This document shows, one piece after another, positions 35,309 to 43,865 of a stretch of 64,000 nucleotides of DNA. A program made the translations under genes and the position numbers. The notes below the pieces were generated by a model, which did no database searches, was not told where the DNA came from, and saw only the letters and a list, made by a program, of their open reading frames with translations. Origin of the DNA: Faecalibacterium sp. HTF-F (GTDB lineage Bacteria > Bacillota > Clostridia > Oscillospirales > Ruminococcaceae). Positions within the stretch are counted from its first letter, which is position 1; each line of letters opens with the position of its first letter. The stretch is taken from contig NZ_CP094473.1 of assembly GCF_023347535.1 (NCBI RefSeq), positions 124,001 to 188,000 of the forward strand, written 5' to 3'.

Positions 35309-36499
35309 ATGGAAGAACGCAGTGTCCCGTGCAGAGCTCTGGTGCTGGCCGGCGGCGGTGCCCGCGGCAGCTATCAGGTGGGTGTGTGGCGCGCGCTGAT
35401 GGAGCTGGACTGGCACCCGCAGATCATCACCGGCACCAGTGTGGGCAGCCTGAACGGTGCCATGTTCGTGCTGGACCAGTACGAAACGGCGCGGGACATG
35501 TGGCTGAGCATCCGCAGCAAGGACGTGATGGAGCTGCCGGAAGAGGATGCCGACCTCTCGGCCCTGCACCAGTTCCTGCGCAGTGTGGTGAAGGCCGGCG
35601 GCATGGACGTGACCCCGCTGGAGGAGATCGTGGAGCGGGTGCTGGACGAGGATGCCCTGCGCGCCGCGCCTATCCGCTTTGGCCTTGTCACGGTGGAGCA
35701 GCGGGGCCTCAAGGCCCGGGAGCTGACGCTGGACGAGATCCCGGCAGGAAAGGTCAAGGACTACCTGATGGCCTCCGCCGCCTGCTTCCCTGCCCTGCGG
35801 GCGCGGGACATTGACGGGGTCAAGTTTCTGGATGGCGGCTACAGCGACAACATGCCCACCGGCCTTGCCAAACGGATGGGCGCAGAGGAGCTGGTGTGCG
35901 TAGACCTTGAGGGGGTGGGCATCACCCGCCCGAACCTCACCGGCCTGCCCACCGTCATGGTGCGCAGCTACTGGGAGCTGGGGGATATCCTGCACTTTGA
36001 CCCGGACACTGCCCGCCGCAACATCGAGCTGGGCTACTACGACACCCGCCGCGCTATGGGATATCTGCGGGGGTGCGCCTATGCGGTCTCCTGTGACGCC
36101 CAGAGCTGCGCGGACGCTGCTGCCTTCCATGCAAAATTTGAGCGGGTGCAAAAGCAGGTGCGGGAGAAATACCCCGTCACCCTGACGGCGGACGCCGCCC
36201 TGCTGCTGGCCAACATGAAGGATGCGGACCTTGCCCCGCTGGAAGCTGCCGCCGAGGATGTGGGCGTGAGCCCTACCGGCTACTATACCACCCACACCCT
36301 GTGCGATGCGTTCCTTGCAAAGTGCGATCAGGCACGGATGCAGAGCTTTGCACCGCTGTTTGAGGGCAGCGCCGATGCGGCGCGGGCTGCGCTGGCGGCA
36401 TTGCTGCCCAATACCTTTCTGCAGGCGCTGGTCTGGCACACCCTGACCACGCCGGAAACGGAACTTTTGCCGGAGGTGAACCAGAATGAAGATCTATAA
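35309..36499 (+). CDS. Patatin-like phospholipase
   Basis: A 396-residue patatin-family acyl hydrolase. The oxyanion loop is LVLAGGGARGSYQVGVWRAL, the nucleophile ITGTSVGSLNGAMF (G-x-S-x-G, Ser about 45) and the catalytic Asp FLDGGYSDNMP (DGG). There is no signal peptide, so it acts on lipids from the cytoplasmic side. The C-terminal 200 residues have no clear extra domain. GGAGGCGGAGGCA precedes the ATG. Its last 14 bp overlap the start of the enzyme I gene, so the two are translated together. The functional link between a phospholipase and a PTS enzyme is unknown. Confidence 0.88.
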   Translation: MEERSVPCRALVLAGGGARGSYQVGVWRALMELDWHPQIITGTSVGSLNGAMFVLDQYETARDMWLSIRSKDVMELPEEDADLSALHQFLRSVVKAGGMDVTPLEEIVERVLDEDALRAAPIRFGLVTVEQRGLKARELTLDEIPAGKVKDYLMASAACFPALRARDIDGVKFLDGGYSDNMPTGLAKRMGAEELVCVDLEGVGITRPNLTGLPTVMVRSYWELGDILHFDPDTARRNIELGYYDTRRAMGYLRGCAYAVSCDAQSCADAAAFHAKFERVQKQVREKYPVTLTADAALLLANMKDADLAPLEAAAEDVGVSPTGYYTTHTLCDAFLAKCDQARMQSFAPLFEGSADAARAALAALLPNTFLQALVWHTLTTPETELLPEVNQNEDL

Positions 36500-38093
36500 A
36501 GGTTTCTGTGCCTCGCCGGGCCTTGTGCTGGGTCAGGTGAGCCGGTTGGAGCATCATGTGGAGACCACGACCGTTGGCCCCTTTAAACCGTCCCGGGAGC
36601 TGCAGCTGCTCACCGATGCCATCCGCACCGCGCAGGACGAGCTGGAATCCATGGCAGACCGCGCTGCGCCCAGCGAGCAGGCCATCTTCCAGTTCCAGAG
36701 CATGATGCTGGACGATGAGGGCATGATGAACGAGGTGCGTTTCTGCATCAATGCGGGCGTTGGCGCCGCTGCGGCCATGAATCAGGTGGGCCAGCGCTAC
36801 GCCGACCAGCTGGCCAACATGAAGGATAACCCCTACATGCAGCTGCGCAGCGTGGATATTCTGGACGCCACCCGGCGGGTCATCAACATCATCACCAACC
36901 GCCCCCGCATGTGGCTGGCGCTGGACCACCCGGTGATCCTTGCCGCAGAGCGGCTGATGCCCACCGACCTGTTCAGCGTGCCCTCCGGCATGATTTTAGG
37001 CATCATCACGGCAGAGGGCAGCGGCCAGAGCCACGCGGCCATCATTGCCCGGGCAATGAATATCCCGGGCGTCGTGCAGGTGGGCCGGGATTTTCTGGAC
37101 GACTGCGACGGCCGCACCGTGATTTTGGACGCCACCGGGGGCCAGTGCACGCTGGACCCGGATGCTGCCGCCCGCCAGCAGGCCGAGACCCGCATCTGTG
37201 AGCTGCAGCGGGAGAATGAAGAGATGGGGCAGCTGCATGCTCTGCCCAACAGGACAAAGGACGGCCAGCCCTTTGAGCTGCTGGCCAACTGCTTTGGGCC
37301 GGAGGACATCGACACGGCCATGCAGTCCGGCGCGCAGGGCGTGGGCCTGCTGCGCACCGGCTACATGATGCTGCCGGGCCGCATTCTGGACGAGCAGGAG
37401 CAGTATTTCTTCTACTGCTCCTGTCTGGCGGCGGCGCAGGGCCGCCGGGTGACCGTGCGCACCTTCGACTTTGGCTCAGACCGCACCATTTCCGACGCCT
37501 ATCAGGGCCTGCAGTCCTCCAAGCTGGGGCTGCGGGGCATCCGCAACAGCCTGCGCCAGCCCCGCCAGTTCGAGACGCAGCTCTGCGCGCTGATGCGCGC
37601 CGCCGCCCGGGGCCCGCTGCAGGTGATGTTCCCCATGGTGACGACGGTGGAGGACTGGGACGCCGCCATGCGCGTGGTGGAGCGCTGCCGGGAGCATCTG
37701 CGGGAGCGGGGCGTGCCCTTCAAGGAGGATACCAAGTTCGGCGTGATGCTCAGTGTGCCTGCCGCCTGCCTGACGGCGGAGGAGTTCGTGGCGCACGGGG
37801 TCGATTTTCTTGTGGTCGGCACCAACGACCTGACCCAGTACACCCACGCCGCCGACCGTGAGCTTGCCAGCGCGGAGCACTACTACCGCCCGGCCAGCAG
37901 CGCCATGAAAAAGCTCATCACCATGGTGATGGACGCCGCCAGAGAGCGGGATGTGCCGGTGACCATCTGCGGCCTTGCGGTGGGCAACCCGGCCAACACG
38001 GTGCAGTATCTGCAGCTGGGCCTGCGCAGCTTCTCGGTGAGCCCGCAGAACCTTTTGAACGTGAAGAAAGCTCTGCGGGAAGCAGAGACATAA
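36486..38093 (+). CDS. ptsI: PTS phosphoenolpyruvate-protein phosphotransferase (enzyme I)
   Basis: A 535-residue enzyme I, transferring phosphate from PEP to HPr. The N-terminal HPr-binding/swivel domain begins GFCASPGLVLGQV, and the active-site His is in GSGQSHAAIIARAMNIPGVV (canonical GGxTSHxAI, here SGQSH). The C-terminal PEP-binding barrel has GVGLLRTGYM (canonical GIGLLRTE, with Glu replaced by Gly), RTFDFGSDRTI (canonical TxDxGxDK), SKLGLRGIRNSL and FLVVGTNDLTQYTHAADR, but no Cys at the usual GMCGE (here TICGLAVG). Several canonical residues are altered and it is about 35 residues short, so it may be a divergent paralogue (PtsP-like) rather than the general enzyme I. It overlaps the patatin gene by 14 bp. 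Confidence 0.82.
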   Translation: MKIYKGFCASPGLVLGQVSRLEHHVETTTVGPFKPSRELQLLTDAIRTAQDELESMADRAAPSEQAIFQFQSMMLDDEGMMNEVRFCINAGVGAAAAMNQVGQRYADQLANMKDNPYMQLRSVDILDATRRVINIITNRPRMWLALDHPVILAAERLMPTDLFSVPSGMILGIITAEGSGQSHAAIIARAMNIPGVVQVGRDFLDDCDGRTVILDATGGQCTLDPDAAARQQAETRICELQRENEEMGQLHALPNRTKDGQPFELLANCFGPEDIDTAMQSGAQGVGLLRTGYMMLPGRILDEQEQYFFYCSCLAAAQGRRVTVRTFDFGSDRTISDAYQGLQSSKLGLRGIRNSLRQPRQFETQLCALMRAAARGPLQVMFPMVTTVEDWDAAMRVVERCREHLRERGVPFKEDTKFGVMLSVPAACLTAEEFVAHGVDFLVVGTNDLTQYTHAADRELASAEHYYRPASSAMKKLITMVMDAARERDVPVTICGLAVGNPANTVQYLQLGLRSFSVSPQNLLNVKKALREAET

Positions 38094-38108
38094 ACCCTGA
38101 AAATAACA

Positions 38109-38139
38109 AAAAAAGCAGCTGCAACGCAGCTGCTTTTTT
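38109..38139. terminator. Bidirectional terminator
   Basis: AAAAAGCAGCTGC and GCAGCTGCTTTTTT form a near-perfect stem with a 3-nt loop between the convergent ptsI and rsmE genes. Confidence 0.92.
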
Positions 38140-38140
38140 G

Positions 38141-38884
38141 TTACTCCAGATCCCCGGTCAGGGTCATGACGGACGCAAGGACTGCCAGCGGGGCGGTCTC
38201 GCAACGCAGGATGCGGGGGCCAAGGCCCACCGTTCTGGCACCGGCCTTTGCGGCCATTTCGGCTTCCTCGGCGGCAAAGCCGCCCTCGGCTCCGGTCACG
38301 ATGGCAATTTTCCGCTTTCTGCCGTCGGCAGGCGCGGTCTCTGCCAGCAGTTGGCGCAGGGGCGCGCCGCCGCACTCGTAGCAGAACAGCACAAGGTCAT
38401 ACTGGTCAAAGGTGCGGCACACGGCCCCGAAGTTCGGCAGCGGCAGGGCCACATCCGGCAGAACGCCCCGGCCGCACTGCTTGGCGGCTTCCGCTGCAAT
38501 GCGGTTGTAGCGCTCGTTCTTCTGCTCCTCTTTTTTGGGCGCGGCCACGCAGTACCGGCTGAAGAAGGGGATGAAGTGGGCTGCGCCCAGCTCCACCCCG
38601 TGCTTGATGATCTGTTCCAGCTTGTCCTGCTTGGGATAACCGGCCAGCAGGGTCACTTCCACGCCGGGTTCGGCGGCGCTGGGATAGCCCGGCTCCACCC
38701 GGAACTCCACGCACTCGTCCCCAAAGCCGGTGATGGTGGCGGTGTATTCCACGGCGTTGCCGTCGCACAGAATGACAGTATCGCCCAGCTTTGCGCGCAT
38801 CACGCGGGCAAGATGGTGGGCATCGGCCCCGCGCAGGGTGGCGGTGCCGTCAGAGATCTCGGTGGTAAAATAACGGTGCGGCAT
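38141..38884 (-). CDS. rsmE: 16S rRNA m3U1498 methyltransferase RsmE
   Basis: A 247-residue SPOUT-class methyltransferase modifying U1498 of 16S rRNA. The N-terminal PUA-like domain (MPHRYFTTE, then DAHHLARVMRAKLGDTVIL) is followed by the knot domain with KQDKLEQIIKHGVELGAAHF, AAEAAKQCGRGVLPDV and the SAM-binding knot IVTGAEGGFAAEEAEMA and VGLGPRILRCETAPLAVLAS. Length is normal. It lies downstream of prmA on the same strand, the common prmA-rsmE pairing in Firmicutes, separated here by a 48-bp repeat remnant. Confidence 0.95.
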   Translation of the reverse strand: MPHRYFTTEISDGTATLRGADAHHLARVMRAKLGDTVILCDGNAVEYTATITGFGDECVEFRVEPGYPSAAEPGVEVTLLAGYPKQDKLEQIIKHGVELGAAHFIPFFSRYCVAAPKKEEQKNERYNRIAAEAAKQCGRGVLPDVALPLPNFGAVCRTFDQYDLVLFCYECGGAPLRQLLAETAPADGRKRKIAIVTGAEGGFAAEEAEMAAKAGARTVGLGPRILRCETAPLAVLASVMTLTGDLE

Positions 38885-38908
38885 TTTATCAATCCTTTTA
38901 CATCTTAT

Positions 38909-38956
38909 AGCTCGCCCTTCGGGAGAGCTGGCGCGTCAGCGCCTGAGAGGGTTCTC
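38909..38956. repeat. Short family A/C remnant between prmA and rsmE
   Basis: AGCTCGCCCTTCGGGAGAGC and TGGCGCGTCAGCGCCTGAGA, then GGGTTCTCC, keep the end and hairpin words of the intergenic repeats, but the element is only about 48 bp long. Confidence 0.55.
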
Positions 38957-38957
38957 C

Positions 38958-39872
38958 TTACGCTTTCTTGCAGACGATGCACTCCCAGCCGCGCTTCTCC
39001 TTCACTTCCACAACGGCAAGGCCGGCCTTTTCCAGACCTGCGATCACTTCGTCCTTGCGGCTGTCGATGATGCCGCTGGCAATAAAGGTGGCACCCTCCG
39101 CCATCAGGCCCGGCACGGCGGGAGCCAGAGACAGGATGGCGTTGGCCACGATGTTGGCGGTGATGATGTCGTATTTGCCGCTGGCCTTGTCCGAAAGGTC
39201 GCCCACCAGCACGGTCAGCTTGTCCTGCACGCCATTCAGGGCGGCGTTTTCCCCGGCGGTGCGCACCGCCACGGGGTCGATGTCCACGCCCTCGGCCACG
39301 GCAGCGCCCAGCTTCAGTGCCGCAATGGCAAGGATGCCGCTGCCGGTGCCGATGTCCAGCACCCGCTCGCCGCCGGTCACCCGCTCGTCCAGCGCTTCCA
39401 TGCACAGGCTGGTGGTCTCGTGGCCGCCGGTGCCGAAGGCAAGGCCCGGGTCAAGGATCAGCTTTACCCGGTCGGTGTCGTACTGCTGCCACGAGGGCAC
39501 CACCGCCAGCCGTTTGCCGATCTCCAGGGGGTGATAATACTTGCGCCAGCCGTTCTGCCAGTCCTCCTGCTCCACGCCCTCGGTCTCTGCGGTGTAGGCG
39601 ATGCCGGCGGCTTCCATGCGGGCGGCAATGAGGGCCAGCGTCTCCACGGGGGAAGCGCCCGGCTCCAGATACATATGGATGATAACGGTGTCGCGGGGCT
39701 TGTCCAGCAGCTCCTGCTCGATCAGATCCACATGGGCGATCTCGGCCACCTGCTGCTCGATGTCGCTGTAGTCTTCGATATAAATACCGCCCTCGGCGAT
39801 CATGGTGGCAACGGCTTCGGCGTTGTCGGCATCGGCCTTGGCTACGGTCAGGCGGATATCAGTCCATTCCAT
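38958..39872 (-). CDS. prmA: Ribosomal protein L11 methyltransferase PrmA
   Basis: A 304-residue SAM-dependent methyltransferase that trimethylates L11. The N-terminal substrate-recognition domain starts MEWTDIRLTVAKADADNAEA. The Rossmann core has LILDPGLAFGTGGHETTSLC, VLDIGTGSGILAIAALKLGA (motif I), GVDIDPVAVRTAGENAALNG and ITANIVANAILSLAP (NPPY-like NI-x-A). GAAGGAGGTTTACTTT precedes the ATG, and an upstream in-frame extension is AT-rich and not coding-like. It is first in the prmA-rsmE pair. Confidence 0.95.
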   Translation of the reverse strand: MEWTDIRLTVAKADADNAEAVATMIAEGGIYIEDYSDIEQQVAEIAHVDLIEQELLDKPRDTVIIHMYLEPGASPVETLALIAARMEAAGIAYTAETEGVEQEDWQNGWRKYYHPLEIGKRLAVVPSWQQYDTDRVKLILDPGLAFGTGGHETTSLCMEALDERVTGGERVLDIGTGSGILAIAALKLGAAVAEGVDIDPVAVRTAGENAALNGVQDKLTVLVGDLSDKASGKYDIITANIVANAILSLAPAVPGLMAEGATFIASGIIDSRKDEVIAGLEKAGLAVVEVKEKRGWECIVCKKA

Positions 39873-40189
39873 AAAGTAAACCTCCTTCGGTTCCCGGCTT
39901 TTCTTATAATAGTATAGTACCCGATTCGGCTGTGGGATGCAAGCCTTTGGGCAAAATGTACGTAAAAAGAAAAGAATTTTCAACATAAAGACGGTGCGCG
40001 TGCGGAAAAGCCAAAAATTATCGACTAAAAAGCCGGTAAATAAGGACTTTTGACGCATTTTGATAGAAAAATGAGAAATGGGCTTTCTTTTCTTTCAAAA
40101 ATATGTTACTATTTTATTACGGAATTATGGACAGCCGACAACCAGAGGCGTCTGTAAACACAAACATTTCTTAAGGAGGAATGTGCTTT
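39873..40189. other. Intergenic region between divergent prmA and the PTS gene
   Basis: 317 bp, markedly A/T-rich, with no open frame of note. It must hold both promoters. For the plus strand a TTTTGACGCATTTTGATAG stretch (about 40048-40066) and ATATGTTACTATTTTATT (about 40101-40118) are candidate -35/-10 elements, and AAGGAGGA precedes the PTS start. I do not see a clear cre or antiterminator (RAT) site. Confidence 0.4.
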
Positions 40190-41656
40190 ATGATGAAGTA
40201 TCTCCAGAAACTGGGCAAAGCATTGATGCTCCCCGTCGCGGTCCTGCCGATCTGCGGTATCCTGATGGGTCTCGGTTATGCCCTTGCTCCGGGCGTCATG
40301 GGCGTTCCCGGTGCTGCAACCTCCGGTGCAGCTTACACCGTTGGCTTCCTGCTGGTCAAGGCAGGCGGCGCTCTGATCGATAACATGGCATGGCTGTTTG
40401 CCATTGGTGCCGCTGTCGGCCTTGCTGACAACGACGGCACCGCAGGTCTGGCCGGTCTGGTCAGCTTCCTGATGATGCAGCAGCTGCTGAACCCCGGCGT
40501 GGTCGGCATGGTCCGTCACCTGGAAGAAGGCACCGCTACCTACATCGCTTTCCAGAAGGTCGCCGGCAACTCCTTCATCGGCATTCTGGCCGCTGTTGTG
40601 GGCGCTGCCTGCTACAACAAGTTCAAGGATATCCAGCTGCCTGACTGGCTGGCATTCTTCTCCGGCAAGCGCTTCGTTGCAATTGCAACCGGCCTGATCT
40701 CCATTCTGGTGTCCGTTGTTCTGCTGTTCGTCTGGCCCGTCATCTTCGACGCTCTGGTCGCAATCGGCAACGGCATCGCTGGCATGGGCGGCGTCGGCGC
40801 CGGTATCTACGCCTTCCTGAACCGCCTGCTGATCCCCACCGGCCTGCACCACGCTCTGAACAACGTGTTCTGGTTCGACACCATCGGTCTGGGCGACCTG
40901 TCCCACTTCTGGGCTGGCGAGACCTCTGCTGATGTGGGCTGGAGCCTTGGTATGTATATGTCCGGCTTCTTCCCCTGCATGATGTTCGGTATTGCCGGTG
41001 CTGCTCTGGCTATGGTCAAGACCGCTAAGAACAAGAAGGCCGCCATCGGTCTGGTTCTGTCTGCTGCAATCTGCGCATTCGTCTGCGGCGTCACCGAGCC
41101 GTTTGAGTTCGGCTTCATGTTCCTGTGCTTCCCGCTGTACATTGTGTACGCTGCTCTGTACGGCATCTTCACCATCATCACCTACTACTCCGGTTTCCGT
41201 GCTGGCTTCTGCTTCTCTGCAGGCGCTACCGACCTGGTGTTCTCCGCTTCCCTGCCCGCAGCTGCCAAGACCTGGATGATCATTCCTCTGGGCATCGCAG
41301 CCTTCGTGGTGTTCTACGCAGTGTTCTACTTTGCCATCACCAAGTTCGACCTGAAGACCCCCGGCCGTGAGGACGAGGACGAAGAGTCCGAGAAGAAGGT
41401 CGTTCTGGCAAACAACAACTACACCGAAGTTGCTTCCGCTGTTCTGGCTGCTGTTGGCGGCAAGGAGAACGTGAAGGACGTTGGCTACTGCGCAACCCGT
41501 CTGCGCTTTGAGGTCAAGGATAACGCCAAGGTGGACGAGAAGGCCGTCAAGGCTGCTGGTGCTGCCGGTGTCATCCGTCCCAGCAAGACTGCCTGCCAGG
41601 TGATCATCGGCACCAAGGTCCAGTTCGTGTACGACGAGCTGAAGAAGATGCTGTAA
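40190..41656 (+). CDS. nagE: PTS EIICB transporter, N-acetylglucosamine/glucose type
   Basis: A 488-residue membrane protein taking up and phosphorylating a sugar. EIIC helices start LGKALMLPVAVLPICGILMG. The sugar-binding region is RLLIPTGLHHALNNVFWF, with FMSGFFP-like MYMSGFFPCMMFGIAGAALA, GVTEPFEFGFMFL and FRAGFCFSAGATDLVFSASL, all in NagE-like order. The tail FDLKTPGREDEDEES links to an EIIB domain whose phospho-Cys is in VGYCATRLRFEVKD (about residues 415-488). There is no EIIA domain, so one must act in trans. The second of two ATGs after the ribosome site was chosen. It appears monocistronic. GlcNAc specificity is inferred from NagE-like motifs. Confidence 0.85.
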   Translation: MMKYLQKLGKALMLPVAVLPICGILMGLGYALAPGVMGVPGAATSGAAYTVGFLLVKAGGALIDNMAWLFAIGAAVGLADNDGTAGLAGLVSFLMMQQLLNPGVVGMVRHLEEGTATYIAFQKVAGNSFIGILAAVVGAACYNKFKDIQLPDWLAFFSGKRFVAIATGLISILVSVVLLFVWPVIFDALVAIGNGIAGMGGVGAGIYAFLNRLLIPTGLHHALNNVFWFDTIGLGDLSHFWAGETSADVGWSLGMYMSGFFPCMMFGIAGAALAMVKTAKNKKAAIGLVLSAAICAFVCGVTEPFEFGFMFLCFPLYIVYAALYGIFTIITYYSGFRAGFCFSAGATDLVFSASLPAAAKTWMIIPLGIAAFVVFYAVFYFAITKFDLKTPGREDEDEESEKKVVLANNNYTEVASAVLAAVGGKENVKDVGYCATRLRFEVKDNAKVDEKAVKAAGAAGVIRPSKTACQVIIGTKVQFVYDELKKML

Positions 41657-41717
41657 CACAAGGCATTCCATCTGACCCGATGCGGGAGACTGGTTGATCC
41701 CGCACCATCATAAAACT

Positions 41718-41763
41718 GCCGCCGGGAGACGGGACTCAGCTGTCCGCTCCCGGCGGCTTTTTG
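41718..41763 (+). terminator. Terminator after the PTS gene
   Basis: GCCGCCGGGAG (41718-41728) pairs perfectly with CTCCCGGCGGC (41747-41757), followed by TTTTTG. Confidence 0.92.
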
Positions 41764-41832
41764 CGTTCCTGCACGGAGTATGCTATACTGGAAGCAGCAA
41801 AACAGGGCGCACCTGCCCGGGAGGAGAAAGCG

Positions 41833-42432
41833 ATGAGCAAAACGTACAACTGGCGGAAACTGAACGAAAAAGAGCTGACGCGGGTCTATCTGGACGAAAT
41901 GCGGCGGGACTTCCCGCCCACGGAGCTCAAGCCCCTGAGCATGATCCTGAACAGCGAAGCCAACGGCACAGCCCACACATGGGGCGTGTTCGACGGCGAA
42001 ACACTGGCGGCGTATCTGCTCATGGTGCGCCCGGCGGGCAGCAGGGTGAGCCAGCTGGATTACTTTGCCGTGCTGCCGGAATACCGTGCTGCAGGGCTGG
42101 GCGCGCAGCTGCTGGCCGACCTGCCGCAGCACGAGCGGGGTGCACAGGCCATCCTCATTGAGGCCGAATGCCCGGATAAGGCGGAGGACGAGACAATGGC
42201 GGTGCGGCGGCTGGGCTTTTATGCCCGGTGCGGGGCCCGGGACTCCGGCTTCACCGAGCATCTGTTCGATGCATGGTTCCGCATTCTGGTGCTGGACTGC
42301 CCGGGTGCCGGTACCTTTGCGGACCGGCAGGCCGTGGATGCACTGGTGGACTGCTACCGCCGCACCATCAGCGAGACCGAGTGGCAGAAGTACGTGCAGT
42401 TCTACTGCCCGGACGGAACAAAATACTGCTGA
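41833..42432 (+). CDS. GNAT-family N-acetyltransferase
   Basis: A 199-residue GNAT protein. The acetyl-CoA-binding core is QLDYFAVLPEYRAAGLGAQL (V-x-P-x-x-R-x-x-G-x-G/A), followed by AILIEAECP and RLGFYARCGARDSG. A C-terminal extension (TFADRQAVDALVDCYRRTIS) is outside the GNAT core. GGGAGGAGAAAGCG precedes the ATG, and an extended -10 TGCTATACT is at 41781-41789. The substrate is unknown. Confidence 0.82.
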   Translation: MSKTYNWRKLNEKELTRVYLDEMRRDFPPTELKPLSMILNSEANGTAHTWGVFDGETLAAYLLMVRPAGSRVSQLDYFAVLPEYRAAGLGAQLLADLPQHERGAQAILIEAECPDKAEDETMAVRRLGFYARCGARDSGFTEHLFDAWFRILVLDCPGAGTFADRQAVDALVDCYRRTISETEWQKYVQFYCPDGTKYC

Positions 42433-42435
42433 GCA

Positions 42436-42468
42436 GAAGGCGCTCCATGGAGGGCGCCTTCTTTTTTT
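42436..42468 (+). terminator. Terminator after the GNAT gene
   Basis: GAAGGCGC (42436-42443) pairs with GCGCCTTC (42454-42461), with an inner CTCCATGGAG, followed by seven T residues. Confidence 0.93.
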
Positions 42469-42730
42469 GTCACTTTGCCCAGCCGGAAAATGGCATTTTC
42501 GGCATATTTATCCTGTTTGTAAAATCCGAGTGCAGGTTTTTCATCCCGGCTTTACACAGAGCTGACACGCCCGCAAAAACGGTGTGCAAAGCTTTACCTC
42601 CATTTTGCGCGTACATGGTCGCAGCGCGCATGGCGGTGCGGTACAATAAGGCCGTTCCCAAGGAAAACACATAGAAACAAGAAAACATCGGCCGGAAATG
42701 CATTCCGGCATTTATTGGAGGAAAAGGGTT

Positions 42731-43624
42731 ATGAAAAAGATCACTCGTCGTTCGTTTATCACTGTCTGCGGCGCTGCTGCTGCAGCGATGGCTCTGACCG
42801 CCTGCGGCGGCGCAGCCTCTTCCACTGTGGCATCCTCTGCTGCAGAGTCCACCTCTTCTTCTGCCGCTGCTGAGACCGCTGCAGGCACCCTGTCCGGCAA
42901 TGTGGCTACCGGCGGTTCTACCTCCATGAAGAACGTCATCGCTGCCCTGACTGAGGGCTTTGCCGAGGTGGAGCCGGGTGTCACCGTCAGCTACGACCCC
43001 ACCGGTTCCGGCGCAGGCATCACCGGTGCTACCGATAAGACGCTGGACATCGGCCTGTCCTCCCGCGCCCTGAAGGACGACGAGAAGAACGACGTGGACG
43101 GCACCATCGTGGCTCTGGACGGCATCGCCATCGTTGTCAACAAGGCCAGCAAGGTGGCAGACCTGACCGTAGACCAGCTGAAGCAGATGTTCACCGGCGA
43201 GATCACCAACTGGAAGGATGTGGGCGGCGACGACGGCGAGATCGTTCTGGTGGGCCGCGAGGCCGGTTCCGGCACCCGCGATGGCTTTGAGAGCATCGTG
43301 GATGTGAAGGACAGCTGCAAGTACGCACAGGAGCTGACCGCTACCGGCGCAGTCATCAGCGCTGTGGAGGCCAACCCTCTGGCCGTCGGCTACGCTTCCC
43401 TGTCCGCTGTGGGCGACACCGTTGCCATGGTCACCGTGGAGGGTGTGGAGTGCAGCGAGGATACCGTCAAGGATGGCAGCTACAAGATCCAGCGTCCCTT
43501 CGTGTTCGTCACCAACAAGAGCGCGACCCTGTCGGAGCAGGCACAGGCCTTTGTGGACTTTGCCACCAGCAAGGACGCTGCCGACCTCATCCGCACCGCA
43601 GGCGCTGTGCCGGTGAACGAGTAA
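42731..43624 (+). CDS. pstS: Phosphate ABC transporter substrate-binding lipoprotein PstS
   Basis: A 297-residue phosphate-binding lipoprotein. The signal peptide KKITRRSFITVCGAAAAAMA contains a Tat-like TRRSFI motif and ends in the lipobox ALTAC (lipidated Cys about 22). A Ser/Ala-rich linker follows. Binding-site segments are GGSTSMKNVIAALTEGF (the canonical GSTT loop) and GREAGSGTRDGFESIV (the T-S/G-R-D phosphate loop). GGAGGAAAAGGGTT precedes the ATG. Promoter -10 TACAAT is at 42650-42655, about 80 bp upstream. TTTACA/CTGACA (42551-42567) at 11-bp spacing might be a Pho box. It is first in the pstSCAB-phoU cluster. Confidence 0.95.
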   Translation: MKKITRRSFITVCGAAAAAMALTACGGAASSTVASSAAESTSSSAAAETAAGTLSGNVATGGSTSMKNVIAALTEGFAEVEPGVTVSYDPTGSGAGITGATDKTLDIGLSSRALKDDEKNDVDGTIVALDGIAIVVNKASKVADLTVDQLKQMFTGEITNWKDVGGDDGEIVLVGREAGSGTRDGFESIVDVKDSCKYAQELTATGAVISAVEANPLAVGYASLSAVGDTVAMVTVEGVECSEDTVKDGSYKIQRPFVFVTNKSATLSEQAQAFVDFATSKDAADLIRTAGAVPVNE

Positions 43625-43642
43625 AAGAGTGAAAATTTAGCT

Positions 43643-43792
43643 GGCTCGCCCTCTCCGTCATTGCTTGCGCAATGCCACCTCTCCCAAAGTGAGAGGCCTT
43701 GGCAGTCCATGCAAAGTCTCCGGTTTCGCCAGAGGCTCTCCCTTTGGGAGAGCTGTCGAGACACGAAGTGCCGAGACTGAGAGGGCGAGGCC
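43643..43792. repeat. Family A palindromic repeat between pstS and pstC
   Basis: It starts GGCTCGCCCTCTCCGTC and ends GAGAGGGCGAGGCC, with inner CTCTCCCAAAGTGAGAGG and CTCTCCCTTTGGGAGAG hairpins and the conserved TTGGCAGTCCATGCAAAG spacer. It directly follows the pstS stop. Confidence 0.88.
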
Positions 43793-43808
43793 GTTCACAA
43801 AATACCCC

Positions 43809-43849
43809 GCCGCGTCGGGCTGCCGTTTCTGCGGGCCGACGCGGCTTTT
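43809..43849 (+). terminator. GC-rich hairpin upstream of pstC (attenuator or stabiliser)
   Basis: GCCGCGTCGG (43809-43818) pairs with CCGACGCGGC (43836-43845), followed by TTTTAT, 17 bp before pstC. It would reduce transcription from pstS into pstC or protect the pstS mRNA end. Confidence 0.7.
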
Positions 43850-43865
43850 ATAAAGGATTTCGGCT

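Noticed and set aside
40181..40189. Earlier ATG for the PTS gene
   Set aside because: It overlaps the AAGGAGGA ribosome site itself, leaving no spacing. The ATG at 40190 fits.
42551..42567. Pho box upstream of pstS
   Set aside because: TTTACA and CTGACA at 11-bp spacing fit only loosely and no PhoB/PhoR is in view, so it is mentioned under pstS but not called as a site.
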